In this document: positions 1 through 10,107 of the stretch, piece after piece | How the letters are laid out: every line of letters begins with the position of its first letter | Numbering within the stretch: the stretch's first letter is position 1 | Assembly: GCA_035293845.1 (NCBI GenBank) | Contig: DATGMB010000098.1 | Span: 1 to 23,083 of the forward strand | Direction of reading: 5' to 3' | DNA: 23,083 bases | Source: DATGMB01 sp035293845 | GTDB lineage: Bacteria; Acidobacteriota; Terriglobia; Bryobacterales; Bryobacteraceae | Position numbers and translations under genes: made by a program | Notes under the pieces: generated by a model | The model's database searches: none | Told to the model about the DNA's origin: nothing | The model's input: the letters and a program-made list of their open reading frames with translations, nothing else

Positions 1-1
1 T

Positions 2-436
2 GGCAGGAGTCTCCACCGCATCTCGGATTTCAAGGATTTCGACCTTTCCTTCCGCGCCGTGGCGCGCATCGATCCCGCGCGCTGCATCCGCTGCGATCTC
101 TGCTATGTGGCATGCAACGACGCCGCGCACCAATGCATCGACCTGATCGGCACCGCCGGAAATCTGGTGCAGCCGGGCGCATACGATGTCCGCTCCAACG
201 GCCGCCGCGAAGCGGTGGAAACGCGCCCGCGTCCGGTGATCCGCGAGGCGGATTGCGTCGGATGCCGTCTTTGCTATAACGTGTGTCCGGTGGAGCGCTG
301 CATCGAGATGGTTACCGTCGACTCGGGCCGCCCGCCGGTGACGTGGGACGAACTCGCGCGGTCGAACCCGAAGGTCACCGAGGACTGGGACGCCATGCAG
401 CGTTACCGCAAAGAAGCGGGCATCGATATTCACTGA
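2..436 (+). CDS. preA: Dihydropyrimidine dehydrogenase subunit PreA, C-terminal part (5' end outside window)
   Basis: This is the C-terminal ferredoxin domain of the NAD-dependent dihydropyrimidine dehydrogenase catalytic subunit, which reduces uracil and thymine to their 5,6-dihydro forms together with PreT. The frame is open from base 2, so the FMN-binding TIM-barrel part lies upstream of the window; the GTG at 59 is an internal valine and not a start. Two 4Fe-4S motifs are visible: CIRCDLCYVAC followed by CI, and CVGCRLCYNVCP. The residues in front of them (LHRISDFKDFDLSFR) fit the linker to the barrel in PreA. The stop is followed 21 nt later by the hydantoinase, the next enzyme of reductive pyrimidine breakdown, which supports the PreA call over a generic ferredoxin. 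The family is recognised from the motifs and the context; the catalytic domain cannot be seen. Confidence 0.88.
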   Translation, partial: GRSLHRISDFKDFDLSFRAVARIDPARCIRCDLCYVACNDAAHQCIDLIGTAGNLVQPGAYDVRSNGRREAVETRPRPVIREADCVGCRLCYNVCPVERCIEMVTVDSGRPPVTWDELARSNPKVTEDWDAMQRYRKEAGIDIH

Positions 437-446
437 TTTCGCGCAA

Positions 447-452
447 CAGGAG
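447..452 (+). promoter_or_regulatory. Ribosome binding site of the dihydropyrimidinase gene
   Basis: CAGGAG lies 5 nt before the ATG at 458 and fixes that start. It sits in the 21-nt gap after preA. Confidence 0.6.
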
Positions 453-457
453 CAGCC

Positions 458-1837
458 ATGGCTTTGCTGATTCGCAACGGCACGATCGTAACGGCGGATT
501 CCCGCTACCGCGCCGATATCTATGCGGAAGGCGATACCATCACGCGCATCGGCGCGGACCTCGATGCGCCTCCAGGAGCGGAGGTCGTGGATGCGGCCGG
601 CAAGCTCGTCTTCCCCGGCTTCATCGACCCGCACGTGCACGTGTATCTGCCGTTCATGTCCACCTTCGCCAAGGACACGCACCAGACCGCCAGCGTTGCG
701 GCTCTGGCCGGCGGCACCACCACGTTCATCGAAATGTGCTGCCCGAATCGCAACGACGACGCGCTCGAGGGCTACCACCTCTGGAAATCGAAGGCCGAGG
801 GCGCGAGCGCCTGCGACTACACGTTCCACATGTCCGTAACGCGTTTCGATGACCGCACCGAAGCGCAATTGCGCGAGATCGTCGCCGATGGCATCGCGTC
901 CTTCAAGGTCTTCCTCGCCTACAAGAACTTCTTCGGCGTGGACGATGCGGAGCTCTACCAGACCCTGACGCTCGCGAAGAAGCTCGGCGTGATCACCACC
1001 GCCCACTGCGAAAACGCCGAGCTCGTCGCGCGGCTGCAGCAGAGCCTGTTGGCCGAGGGCCGCACCGGCCCGGAATGGCACGAGCCGAGCCGCCCGGAAT
1101 CGGTCGAGGCGCAGGGCACCGCGCATTTCGCCACGTTCCTCGAAAACACCGGCGCTACCGGCTACGTGGTCCACCTCTCCTGCCAGCCCGCACTGGAGCG
1201 CGCCATGGCGGCGAAATCGCGCGGCGTGCCGCTCCATATCGAATCGGTGATCCCTCACCTGATGCTCGACCGCACGTACGCCGAGCGTCCGGGCATCGAA
1301 GGCATGAAGCACGTGATGTCGCCGCCGCTGCGCGACCGCCGCAATCAGAAGGTCCTGTGGGACGCGCTGGCCCACGGCTTCATCGATACCGTGGGCACCG
1401 ACCATTGCCCCTTCGACACCACGCAGAAAATGATGGGCCGCGACAACTTCACGCTGATCCCGAACGGCATTCCCGGCATCGAGGAGCGCGTCAACCTGCT
1501 CTGGACTTACGGCGTCAAGCGCGGCATCCTCGATATCCACCGCTTTGTGGACGCGGCCAGCACGCGCGCCGCCAGGCTGTTCGGGCTCTTTCCGCGCAAA
1601 GGCACCATCGCCGTCGGCTCGGATGCCGACCTCGTAGTTTACGATCCCGATGTGCGCGGCACGATTACCGCCACCACCCAGCACGTCAACAACGACTACA
1701 ACGGCTTTGAAGGCTTCGAGCTGGAGGGCTGCCCCGTCGCGGTCACCGTGCGCGGCAAAGTCCAGGTGTGCAACGGCCGGTTTGTGGGAGAAGGCGGGCG
1801 CGGCCGGCTGCTGCGGCGCGATCCGATTCATTTCTGA
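458..1837 (+). CDS. hydA: Dihydropyrimidinase / D-hydantoinase
   Basis: This cyclic amidohydrolase opens the dihydropyrimidine ring to N-carbamoyl-beta-alanine or N-carbamoyl-beta-aminoisobutyrate in the cytoplasm. It has 459 aa, normal for the family. The binuclear metal site is complete: H59 and H61 in DPHVHV, the lysine to be carboxylated K150 in SFKVF, H183 in AHCEN, H239 in VVHLS and D315 in GTDHCPFD. The C-terminus has the usual GTIAVGSDADLVVYDP strand of the composite beta domain. The ATG is preceded by a good Shine-Dalgarno sequence. It stands between preA and an N-carbamoyl hydrolase, which favours a pyrimidine role over allantoinase or dihydroorotase, although related hydantoin substrates cannot be excluded from sequence alone. 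Confidence 0.92.
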   Translation: MALLIRNGTIVTADSRYRADIYAEGDTITRIGADLDAPPGAEVVDAAGKLVFPGFIDPHVHVYLPFMSTFAKDTHQTASVAALAGGTTTFIEMCCPNRNDDALEGYHLWKSKAEGASACDYTFHMSVTRFDDRTEAQLREIVADGIASFKVFLAYKNFFGVDDAELYQTLTLAKKLGVITTAHCENAELVARLQQSLLAEGRTGPEWHEPSRPESVEAQGTAHFATFLENTGATGYVVHLSCQPALERAMAAKSRGVPLHIESVIPHLMLDRTYAERPGIEGMKHVMSPPLRDRRNQKVLWDALAHGFIDTVGTDHCPFDTTQKMMGRDNFTLIPNGIPGIEERVNLLWTYGVKRGILDIHRFVDAASTRAARLFGLFPRKGTIAVGSDADLVVYDPDVRGTITATTQHVNNDYNGFEGFELEGCPVAVTVRGKVQVCNGRFVGEGGRGRLLRRDPIHF

Positions 1838-1849
1838 ACGAGGTGAGCG

Positions 1850-3121
1850 ATGGCTCTCGATCCCAAACGAACGGTCGCCGAATTAAAGGAACTTCGATCC
1901 CTCACTGGGGACGACCACGGCGCGCAGCGCGTCGCCTGGACGGATACCTGGCTCAAGGCGCGCGAGTGGTTCACCTCCAAGCTCCAGGATCTTCCCGTAG
2001 AGCAGCACTACGACGCGGCGGCGAACCACTGGGTCACGCTGCGGGGAGAATCGGAAACCGCGCTGCTCCTCGGCGGCCACCTGGATTCCGTCCCGAACGG
2101 CGGCTGGCTCGATGGCGCACTGAACGTGATGGCTGCGCTTGAAGTGCTGCGGCGCATCGCCGCAGAGTACCGCGGCCGTCCGCCTGTCACCGTCCGCGTG
2201 GTCGATTGGGCGGATGAGGAGGGCGCGCGCTTCGGCCGCAGCCTGCTCGGCTCTTCGGCATTCGCCGGCACGCACTCGATCGAAGCGGACCGCGGCCGCA
2301 CCGACGCGCAGGGCATCCGCCTGGAAGACGCCGTCGCGCGCTGCGGCTACCAGTTCAGCCGCTTCCCCGACGCCGCCGCCGAACGCCAAAATGCCGCCGC
2401 GTATCTGGAGCTGCACATCGAACAGGGCCCGGTGCTGGAGCGGCTCGGGCTACCGCTCGGCGTGGTGCTCGGCACGAAAGGCGTGGAGCGCCACGCCATC
2501 ACGTTTTACGGCCAGGAGGCGCATTCCGGATCGACCCCGATGGACGCGCGGCGAGACGCGCTCGCCGCCGCCGCCCGCCTGGCGCTCGAAATTCGCCCCA
2601 TTGCGCGCAAGCACGCGGACGCGGTCTGCACCATGGGTTCGGTCAAGACGTTTCCCGGGATCGTCACCGCGGTCGTCGGCCGCTGCGAGACTACGCTCGA
2701 CCAGCGCGATCTCGATGCCGCCGTGCTCGCCCAAATGTACCGCGAAGCGCGCGAGGCCAGCCAGCGGTTCGCGGAGCAGGAAGGCTGCACCGTGGAGTGG
2801 TCGCGCATCTGGAACATCGAGCCCGTGCCATTCCATCCCGAGTTGCTGGATCTCGCCGCCGAGGCGGTCCGCGAGGTGTGCGGCACGGCGCATCGCATGC
2901 CCTCCGGACCGCTGCACGACGCGGCGGAGGTCGCGCGCGCCGGCATCCCCGCCGTGATGATTTTCGTGCAGTCCCTGCGCGGCATCAGCCACAATAAAAT
3001 TGAGGATACGCGCGAGGAGCACCTGGAAATGTCCGTGGATGCCCTCGACCGCGCGGCCACAAAAACCATGCAATGGATCGCGGCCAAAGGCCACCCGGCC
3101 GGGGCCGCCGGAGGAAAGTGA
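1850..3121 (+). CDS. M20-family Zn hydrolase, N-carbamoyl-beta-alanine amidohydrolase type (hydantoinase/carbamoylase)
   Basis: This is a 423-aa metallopeptidase-fold amidase that removes the carbamoyl group (as CO2 and ammonia) from the product of the preceding dihydropyrimidinase, giving beta-alanine or beta-aminoisobutyrate. The dinuclear metal ligands of the family are visible: H77 in GGHLDS, bridging D88 in WLDGA, E123/E124 in DWADEEGARFG, H189 in ELHIEQGP and H381 in GISHN. The dimerisation-domain motif GQEAHSGSTPMDARRDA is at 221-237 and LHDAAEVARAGIPA near 355-368. A GAGGTGAG sequence precedes the ATG and the gap to hydA is 12 nt. The family also holds L-carbamoylases, allantoate amidohydrolases and ureidoglycolate hydrolases. 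The neighbours, not the sequence alone, point to beta-ureidopropionase activity. Confidence 0.87.
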   Translation: MALDPKRTVAELKELRSLTGDDHGAQRVAWTDTWLKAREWFTSKLQDLPVEQHYDAAANHWVTLRGESETALLLGGHLDSVPNGGWLDGALNVMAALEVLRRIAAEYRGRPPVTVRVVDWADEEGARFGRSLLGSSAFAGTHSIEADRGRTDAQGIRLEDAVARCGYQFSRFPDAAAERQNAAAYLELHIEQGPVLERLGLPLGVVLGTKGVERHAITFYGQEAHSGSTPMDARRDALAAAARLALEIRPIARKHADAVCTMGSVKTFPGIVTAVVGRCETTLDQRDLDAAVLAQMYREAREASQRFAEQEGCTVEWSRIWNIEPVPFHPELLDLAAEAVREVCGTAHRMPSGPLHDAAEVARAGIPAVMIFVQSLRGISHNKIEDTREEHLEMSVDALDRAATKTMQWIAAKGHPAGAAGGK

Positions 3122-3123
3122 AT

Positions 3124-4638
3124 ATGTCTGTGACGGAGACCCGGACCGCGGTAGCCAGCGTACCCCACTGGGTCGGCGGCAAGGCAACGCCTACGCGCTC
3201 CGGACGCCGCGGCCCCGTGTGGAATCCGGCGACCGGCGAACTGCAGGCCGAGGTCGATTTCGCCAGCGCCGCCGAAGTCGATGACGCCGTCGCCGCCGCG
3301 GCAGCCGCCGCCCCGGCCTGGGGCGCCACTTCCCTTTCCCGGCGCGCCGAGGTGATGTTCAAGCTGCGCGAATTGGTGGACGCCCGCCGGCGCGAGCTCG
3401 CCCGCCTCATTACCCTCGAACACGGCAAAACCTTCTCCGATGCCCTTGGCGAAGTGGCGCGCGGCCTCGAAAATATCGAATTCGCCTGCGGCATTCCGCA
3501 GCTCCTGAAGGGCGGCTTCAGCGGGCAGGCCAGCAGCGGCGTGGATGTCTACCAGATCCGCCAGCCGCTCGGCGTCGTGGCAGGCATCACGCCGTTCAAT
3601 TTCCCCGCCATGGTACCGATGTGGATGTTTGCCAACGCCATCGCCTGCGGCAACGCCTTCATCCTCAAACCGTCGGAAAAGGACCCGTCCGTCACGCTGT
3701 ATCTCGCGCGCCTGCTACAGGAGGCCGGCGTTCCCGATGGCGTCTTCAACGTGGTGCAGGGAGATAAAATCGCGGTGGACCGCCTGATCGAACACCCCGA
3801 GGTCAAGGCCATCAGCTTCGTCGGCTCGACCCCCATCGCGCGCGCCATTTACGAAGCCGGCACGCGCCACGGCAAACGCGTGCAGGCGCTCGGCGGCGCC
3901 AAGAACCACATGGTCGTCCTGCCGGATGCGGACCTCGGAATGGCGGCGGATGCGGCCGTTTCCGCTGCCTACGGCTCGGCCGGTGAGCGCTGCATGGCGA
4001 TCTCGGTCGTGGTCGCGGTAGGCGCGGTTGCCGACCCGTTGATTGCCGCCATCCGTGAACGCATCGCGCGCATCCGCGTGGGCCCCGGTCTCGAGGAAGG
4101 CAACGAGATGGGCCCGCTGATCACCCGTGAGCATCGCGACCGCGTCGCGAGCTATGTCGCCGCGGCGGCATCCGAAGGCGCAACGCTCGCCGTGGACGGC
4201 CGCGATGGAACGTCAGCGATGCCCGGATTCTTTCTCCGCCCAAGCCTCATCGACCGCGTACAGCCTGGCATGCGCTGTTACAACGACGAGATCTTCGGGC
4301 CCGTGCTCGGCATCGCGCGCGTCGAGACCTATGCCGAAGCCGTCCGCATGGTCAACGCGAATCCCTACGCCAACGGGACCGCGATCTTCACCCGCGATGG
4401 CGGCGCGGCCCGCCGCTTCCAGATGGAGGTCGAAGTCGGAATGGTCGGGATCAACGTGCCGATCCCGGTCCCGGTCTCGTACTACAGCTTCGGCGGATGG
4501 AAGGCGTCGCTCTTCGGCGACCTTCACATGTACGGCCCCGAAGGCGTCCAGTTCTATACGCGCTCGAAGGTCGTCACCGCGCGCTGGCCCGATCCCGCCG
4601 GCAGCACGGTCGACCTCGGATTCCCGCAGGCGCGGTGA
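3124..4638 (+). CDS. mmsA: CoA-acylating (methyl)malonate-semialdehyde dehydrogenase
   Basis: This aldehyde dehydrogenase (504 aa) converts malonate or methylmalonate semialdehyde plus CoA and NAD+ to acetyl- or propionyl-CoA and CO2. The start is the ATG at 3124, 2 nt after the previous stop and behind GAGGAAAG; a longer open frame to 3073 lies inside the upstream gene. Visible features are NPATGE at 34-39, PFNFPAM with the oxyanion-hole Asn N159, and the catalytic cysteine C290 in GERCMA. GGAKNH carries Asn at 261 where ordinary aldehyde dehydrogenases have the general-base Glu, as is typical of CoA-dependent MMSDH. The C-terminal SYYSFGGWK...SLFGD segment is also characteristic of the family. 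It would finish pyrimidine breakdown after transamination of beta-alanine or beta-aminoisobutyrate. IolA or valine-pathway use is possible, but the operon argues for pyrimidines. Confidence 0.9.
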   Translation: MSVTETRTAVASVPHWVGGKATPTRSGRRGPVWNPATGELQAEVDFASAAEVDDAVAAAAAAAPAWGATSLSRRAEVMFKLRELVDARRRELARLITLEHGKTFSDALGEVARGLENIEFACGIPQLLKGGFSGQASSGVDVYQIRQPLGVVAGITPFNFPAMVPMWMFANAIACGNAFILKPSEKDPSVTLYLARLLQEAGVPDGVFNVVQGDKIAVDRLIEHPEVKAISFVGSTPIARAIYEAGTRHGKRVQALGGAKNHMVVLPDADLGMAADAAVSAAYGSAGERCMAISVVVAVGAVADPLIAAIRERIARIRVGPGLEEGNEMGPLITREHRDRVASYVAAAASEGATLAVDGRDGTSAMPGFFLRPSLIDRVQPGMRCYNDEIFGPVLGIARVETYAEAVRMVNANPYANGTAIFTRDGGAARRFQMEVEVGMVGINVPIPVPVSYYSFGGWKASLFGDLHMYGPEGVQFYTRSKVVTARWPDPAGSTVDLGFPQAR

Positions 4639-4690
4639 GGGTCCGCCGCATGCGATCCTGCCCTGTCTCTGCGGCGCTATCCAAGAAAAA

Positions 4691-4706
4691 CCGCTAAGAT
4701 TAGCGG
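4691..4706. terminator. Stem-loop 1 of the convergent intergenic region
   Basis: CCGCTA and TAGCGG form a 6-bp stem with loop AGAT, flanked by five A on the left and CTTT on the right. It sits 52 nt after the mmsA stop. It is short, so alone it would be a weak terminator; its arms are repeated in the stronger hairpin at 4751-4771. Confidence 0.4.
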
Positions 4707-4710
4707 CTTT

Positions 4711-4738
4711 GCCTCGCAAAGTTACTGATTTGCAAGGC
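4711..4738. repeat. Interrupted stem-loop between the two terminator-like hairpins
   Basis: GCC...GCAAA pairs with TTTGC...GGC (3 bp, an internal loop of two bases on each side, then 5 bp) around an 8-nt loop. It stands between the two CCGCTA hairpins. It could be a processing or stability structure, or chance pairing. Confidence 0.25.
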
Positions 4739-4750
4739 CCTCAAGAAACA

Positions 4751-4773
4751 AACCGCTAAACTTTAGCGGTTTT
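4751..4773. terminator. Bidirectional rho-independent terminator
   Basis: AACCGCTAA and TTAGCGGTT form a perfect 9-bp stem with a 3-nt loop (ACT). On the + strand the stem runs into TTTTC; on the - strand the right-hand tail is GTTTC. It lies where the pyrimidine operon (+) and the respiratory operon (-) converge, and can serve both. The arms repeat those of the hairpin at 4691-4706. Confidence 0.65.
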
Positions 4774-4797
4774 CGCCCCGGCGCGGCGCCACCCAAG

Positions 4798-4840
4798 CCC
4801 GGCGCGCGTCCGCGCGGACGTGTCCGCCGGGAGCGCCGGG
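4798..4840. repeat. Long GC-rich inverted repeat just after the PPK2 stop
   Basis: CCCGGCGC at 4798-4805 is exactly complementary to GCGCCGGG at 4833-4840. The 27-nt interior holds a further palindrome (GTCCGCGCGGAC). It begins 2 nt past the PPK2 stop codon on the - strand. There is no U-run right after it, so it is more likely a 3'-end stabilising structure working with the terminator at 4751-4773 than a terminator on its own. Confidence 0.45.
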
Positions 4841-4841
4841 C

Positions 4842-5642
4842 TCACCTCAGTCGAACCGGCGAAACGTCGATCTTCGCCGGCGGATATCGCAGCTTCATCT
4901 GCTTCAGCGCCTCATTGACGATCGCGCCGATGGCGTAGTTGCGGAACCACTTGTGGTCCGACGGAATGACGTACCACGGCGCATGCGGCGTGCTGCAGTT
5001 GGTCAGCGCATCCTCGTAAGCCGCCAGGTATTCCTCCCAATGCTCGCGCTCCTGAAAGTCCGGCGCCGCGATCTTCCAATTCTTCTTCGGATCGTTGAGC
5101 CGCGCCTGCAGCCGCCTGAGTTGCTCTTCCTTGCTGATGTGCAGATAGAACTTCAGGATCCGGACGCCGTTCCGATCCAACTCCTTTTCAAAGTCGTTGA
5201 TCTGCCCGTACCGTCTCGTCCAAACACTTTTCGGAACCAGCTTGTGAACGCGGGCAACCAGAACGTCCTCATAGTGCGACCTATTGAAAATGCCGATGAA
5301 GCCGCGGGGTGGAACGGCGCGATGCACTCGCCATAGAAAGTCGTGATCCAGCTCCTCGGGCGTCGGCTGCTTGAAGGCTGTCACCTGGCACCCCTGCGGG
5401 TTCACACCGGAGAAGATATGGCTGATCGCGCCATCCTTGCCGCCCGCATCGAGCGCCTGAAGGACTACCAATAAGGCGTAGCGCCTGTCGGCATACAAAA
5501 CGTCCTGCAACTGCCGCAGCTCATCGATGTGGCGCCCGGTATCTGCGTCGCCCTTCGCCATCCCGAGCGTGTCGGCGGGATCGCGTCTGCTGAGGTGAGC
5601 TTTCTTTCCCGGCTCCACGAGGAACCGCTTCGCGAATTTCAT
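4842..5642 (-). CDS. ppk2: PPK2-family polyphosphate:nucleotide phosphotransferase
   Basis: This 266-aa cytoplasmic kinase transfers phosphate between polyphosphate and nucleoside mono- or diphosphates. The length and the single catalytic domain fit the one-domain PPK2 group. The P-loop is LQALDAGGKDG near 61-71, the second signature is FNRSHYEDV at 119-127, and the lid-like basic region is around RLNDPKKNWK at 181-190. HAPWYVIPSDHKWFRNYA near the C-terminus is also a family hallmark. It begins 22 nt after coxD on the same strand and precedes the shared terminator, so it is probably the last gene of the respiratory operon. The direction (poly-P to ADP/AMP or the reverse) and the PPK2 class cannot be settled by eye; class III is a guess from overall resemblance. 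Confidence 0.9.
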   Translation of the reverse strand: MKFAKRFLVEPGKKAHLSRRDPADTLGMAKGDADTGRHIDELRQLQDVLYADRRYALLVVLQALDAGGKDGAISHIFSGVNPQGCQVTAFKQPTPEELDHDFLWRVHRAVPPRGFIGIFNRSHYEDVLVARVHKLVPKSVWTRRYGQINDFEKELDRNGVRILKFYLHISKEEQLRRLQARLNDPKKNWKIAAPDFQEREHWEEYLAAYEDALTNCSTPHAPWYVIPSDHKWFRNYAIGAIVNEALKQMKLRYPPAKIDVSPVRLR

Positions 5643-5664
5643 GCTTCCATCGTAAGCGCAGGCG

Positions 5665-5964
5665 CTACTTCCCCGGGAACGGCAGCCAGCTCCGCGTAAT
5701 ATAGTCCCCCATCGTCAGCGTCACCAGAATCAGGAACCAGACCAGCGCCCCGGCGATCACCAGCCACACCAGTCTCTTCTCTGCCAGGGCGTGCATGAAG
5801 AACATCGCCACCAGCGACGCTTTGATCGTGGCGATCGTCACCGCCACGAACTCCGTGCCCCACCCGAGGTCTACGTAGCCGACCAATACGGTAATCAGCA
5901 CCAGCGCGAGAAGCACGCCGTAGACCGATACGTAAGTCTTGGGCCGGAACGATGGCGCGGACAT
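5665..5964 (-). CDS. coxD: Cytochrome c oxidase subunit IV (caa3 type)
   Basis: This is a 99-aa membrane protein with three hydrophobic helices at about 12-30, 38-58 and 66-86, the layout of the bacterial COX4 (prokaryotic subunit IV) family. Motifs that support the call are the first helix around YGVLLALVLITVLVGYVDLG, and IKASLVAMFFMHAL, where the lysine and histidine are typical. The start is the ATG at 5964, one base after the coxC stop (TGATATG on the coding strand), which rules out longer in-frame starts inside coxC. The subunit is small, holds no cofactor, and is thought to help assemble or stabilise the oxidase. Confidence 0.85.
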   Translation of the reverse strand: MSAPSFRPKTYVSVYGVLLALVLITVLVGYVDLGWGTEFVAVTIATIKASLVAMFFMHALAEKRLVWLVIAGALVWFLILVTLTMGDYITRSWLPFPGK

Positions 5965-5965
5965 A

Positions 5966-6608
5966 TCACTTGTGTAATCCGACAATGTAGAAGATCGCGA
6001 ACAGGTAGATCCACACGATGTCGACGAAATGCCAGTACAGGCCGAGCGCCTCGAGAGGCGTGTGATACGAGGCGCTGAACCAGCCGGCCGCCGTCCGGAT
6101 CGCAAAGATGACCACCAGCGCAATGCCGATCGTCATGTGAAGCGCGTGCAGGCCCGTCATGATGAAGTAGAAAACGAAAAACAGCTCGATCGCCGAGGCA
6201 TACGGGCTGTTCGATTCGAACCACATGCCCGGCGCTTTGTGCTCCTGGTAGTGCTGATAATATTCCGTGAACTTGATCGCGAGAAACACCAGGCCGATGA
6301 ACGCCGTCAGCAGCAGCAGCCAATAGGTCCTCACCAGCCGGCCCGCCGCGGCATGGTAAATCGCCAGCGCCATGGTCAGGCTGCTGGTGAGCAGCACCGC
6401 GGTGTTGATCGAGCCGAGCACGATGTTCATCTCCGCGCTGCCCTCGCTGAACCCGCGCGTGAAGTACATGTGATAGACCGCGAAGGCCGCGAATAGCCCG
6501 CCGAAGAACATCACCTCCGTCGCCAGAAAGATCCACATCCCCACCGTCACGGAATCCCGCTGCTGTTCCGGCGTGCCGTACTGCTCGCGCAGCATCGATT
6601 CGGTCGGG

Positions 6609-6616
<8 letters not shown>
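5966..6616 (-). CDS. coxC: Cytochrome c oxidase subunit III (5-helix type)
   Basis: This is a 216-aa integral membrane protein of the heme-copper oxidase subunit III family. The N-terminal core GMWIFLATEVMFFGGLFAAF holds the conserved membrane glutamate (E34). HALHMTIG at 157-164 and YWHFVDIVWIYLF at 194-206 are the other signatures. Five helices are visible (about 24-50, 64-89, 98-116, 140-172 and 190-213), so the first two helices of the 7-helix mitochondrial form are absent, as is common in caa3 enzymes. It overlaps the end of coxA by 8 nt and is followed by coxD. It carries no redox centre and helps keep subunit I active. Confidence 0.93.
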
Positions 6617-9282
<2,666 letters not shown>

Positions 9283-9286
<4 letters not shown>

Positions 9287-10107
9287 GTCCGCGCCTCGCG
9301 CAGATCCCGCCGCCACAGGATCGTCAGGCAGACCGCAAGGAGCAGCAGCACACCCGCGGCGGCGATCCGCAGCAGGTTCGTCACCACCGCGCCGTATTTG
9401 CCCGTTGCCGGATCGTAGTGGTAGCAGTACAGCAGAATCTGGTCCGCCGGAGAGCCGATGCGATTCCCCGAAGCTTCGATGAGCCCGAGCTTCAGGTCCT
9501 TGGGCGTGTACTCGACGCCGTAGAAATAACGCGACACTCGCCCGCGCGGCGTCAGCACCATGATGCCGCTCGCGTGCAGGAACATCTTCGTCTGCGGATC
9601 GTACCGGTAGTGGAAACCCGCCGCATCCGCGACGGCGCGGATCTCCTTTTCGTCTCCCGTCAGGAAATGCCAGCCCGCGACCCCGGCCTTGGACGAATAC
9701 GATCGCACATAGTGCTCGCGCTTGCCCGCCGCAAGCTGCGGGTTTTCCGACGGATCGATGCTGATCGCGATCACGTCGAAATCGCGGCCCGGCCGCAGCG
9801 CGAGCGGCCGCAGCCCGCCCACCACGCCGTTCAGAATGTAATTGCACAGCATCGTGCAGCGGTAATAGACCAGCGCCAGAATCGCCGGCCGCTTCCCCAG
9901 GTAATCGCCGAGCCGCACCGCGCGGCCGGTCTCATCGCGGAACTGCGCATCGAGCGGCAACTGCGCATCCAGCCGCTGCTCGAGGCCGACGCCATCGAGC
10001 ACCTTCGGAAGCCGCGGCTGGTCCGCCGTATCGGCAAGCGCCGCCGCGCCGGCCAGCAGCATCGCCGCGCACCCGATCCCCGTTCGCGCAAGACCGCTCG
10101 GTTTCAT
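9283..10107 (-). CDS. sco: SCO1/SenC-family copper chaperone with C-terminal membrane anchor
   Basis: This 274-aa thioredoxin-fold protein delivers copper to the CuA site of CoxB and may act as a thiol reductant for it. The copper ligands are the CTMLC pair (C84, C88) and H178 in MFLHASG; DVIAISIDPSENP and GWHFLTGDEKEI are other family segments. An N-terminal signal peptide (about 1-26) is followed by the periplasmic domain, and a hydrophobic helix at about 245-266 with a basic tail (WRRDLREART) gives a C-terminal anchor rather than the usual N-terminal one. A conserved-looking YCYHYDPATGKYG segment (227-239) lies before the helix. The ATG at 10107 overlaps the previous stop as ATGA, as does its own stop with coxB, so it is made together with its client. 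Confidence 0.92.

Noticed and set aside
9287..9847. Upstream extension of coxB by 187 codons
   Set aside because: The extra region is an alternate frame of SCO. The ATG at 9286 forms the ATGA overlap and begins right before the expected membrane helices.
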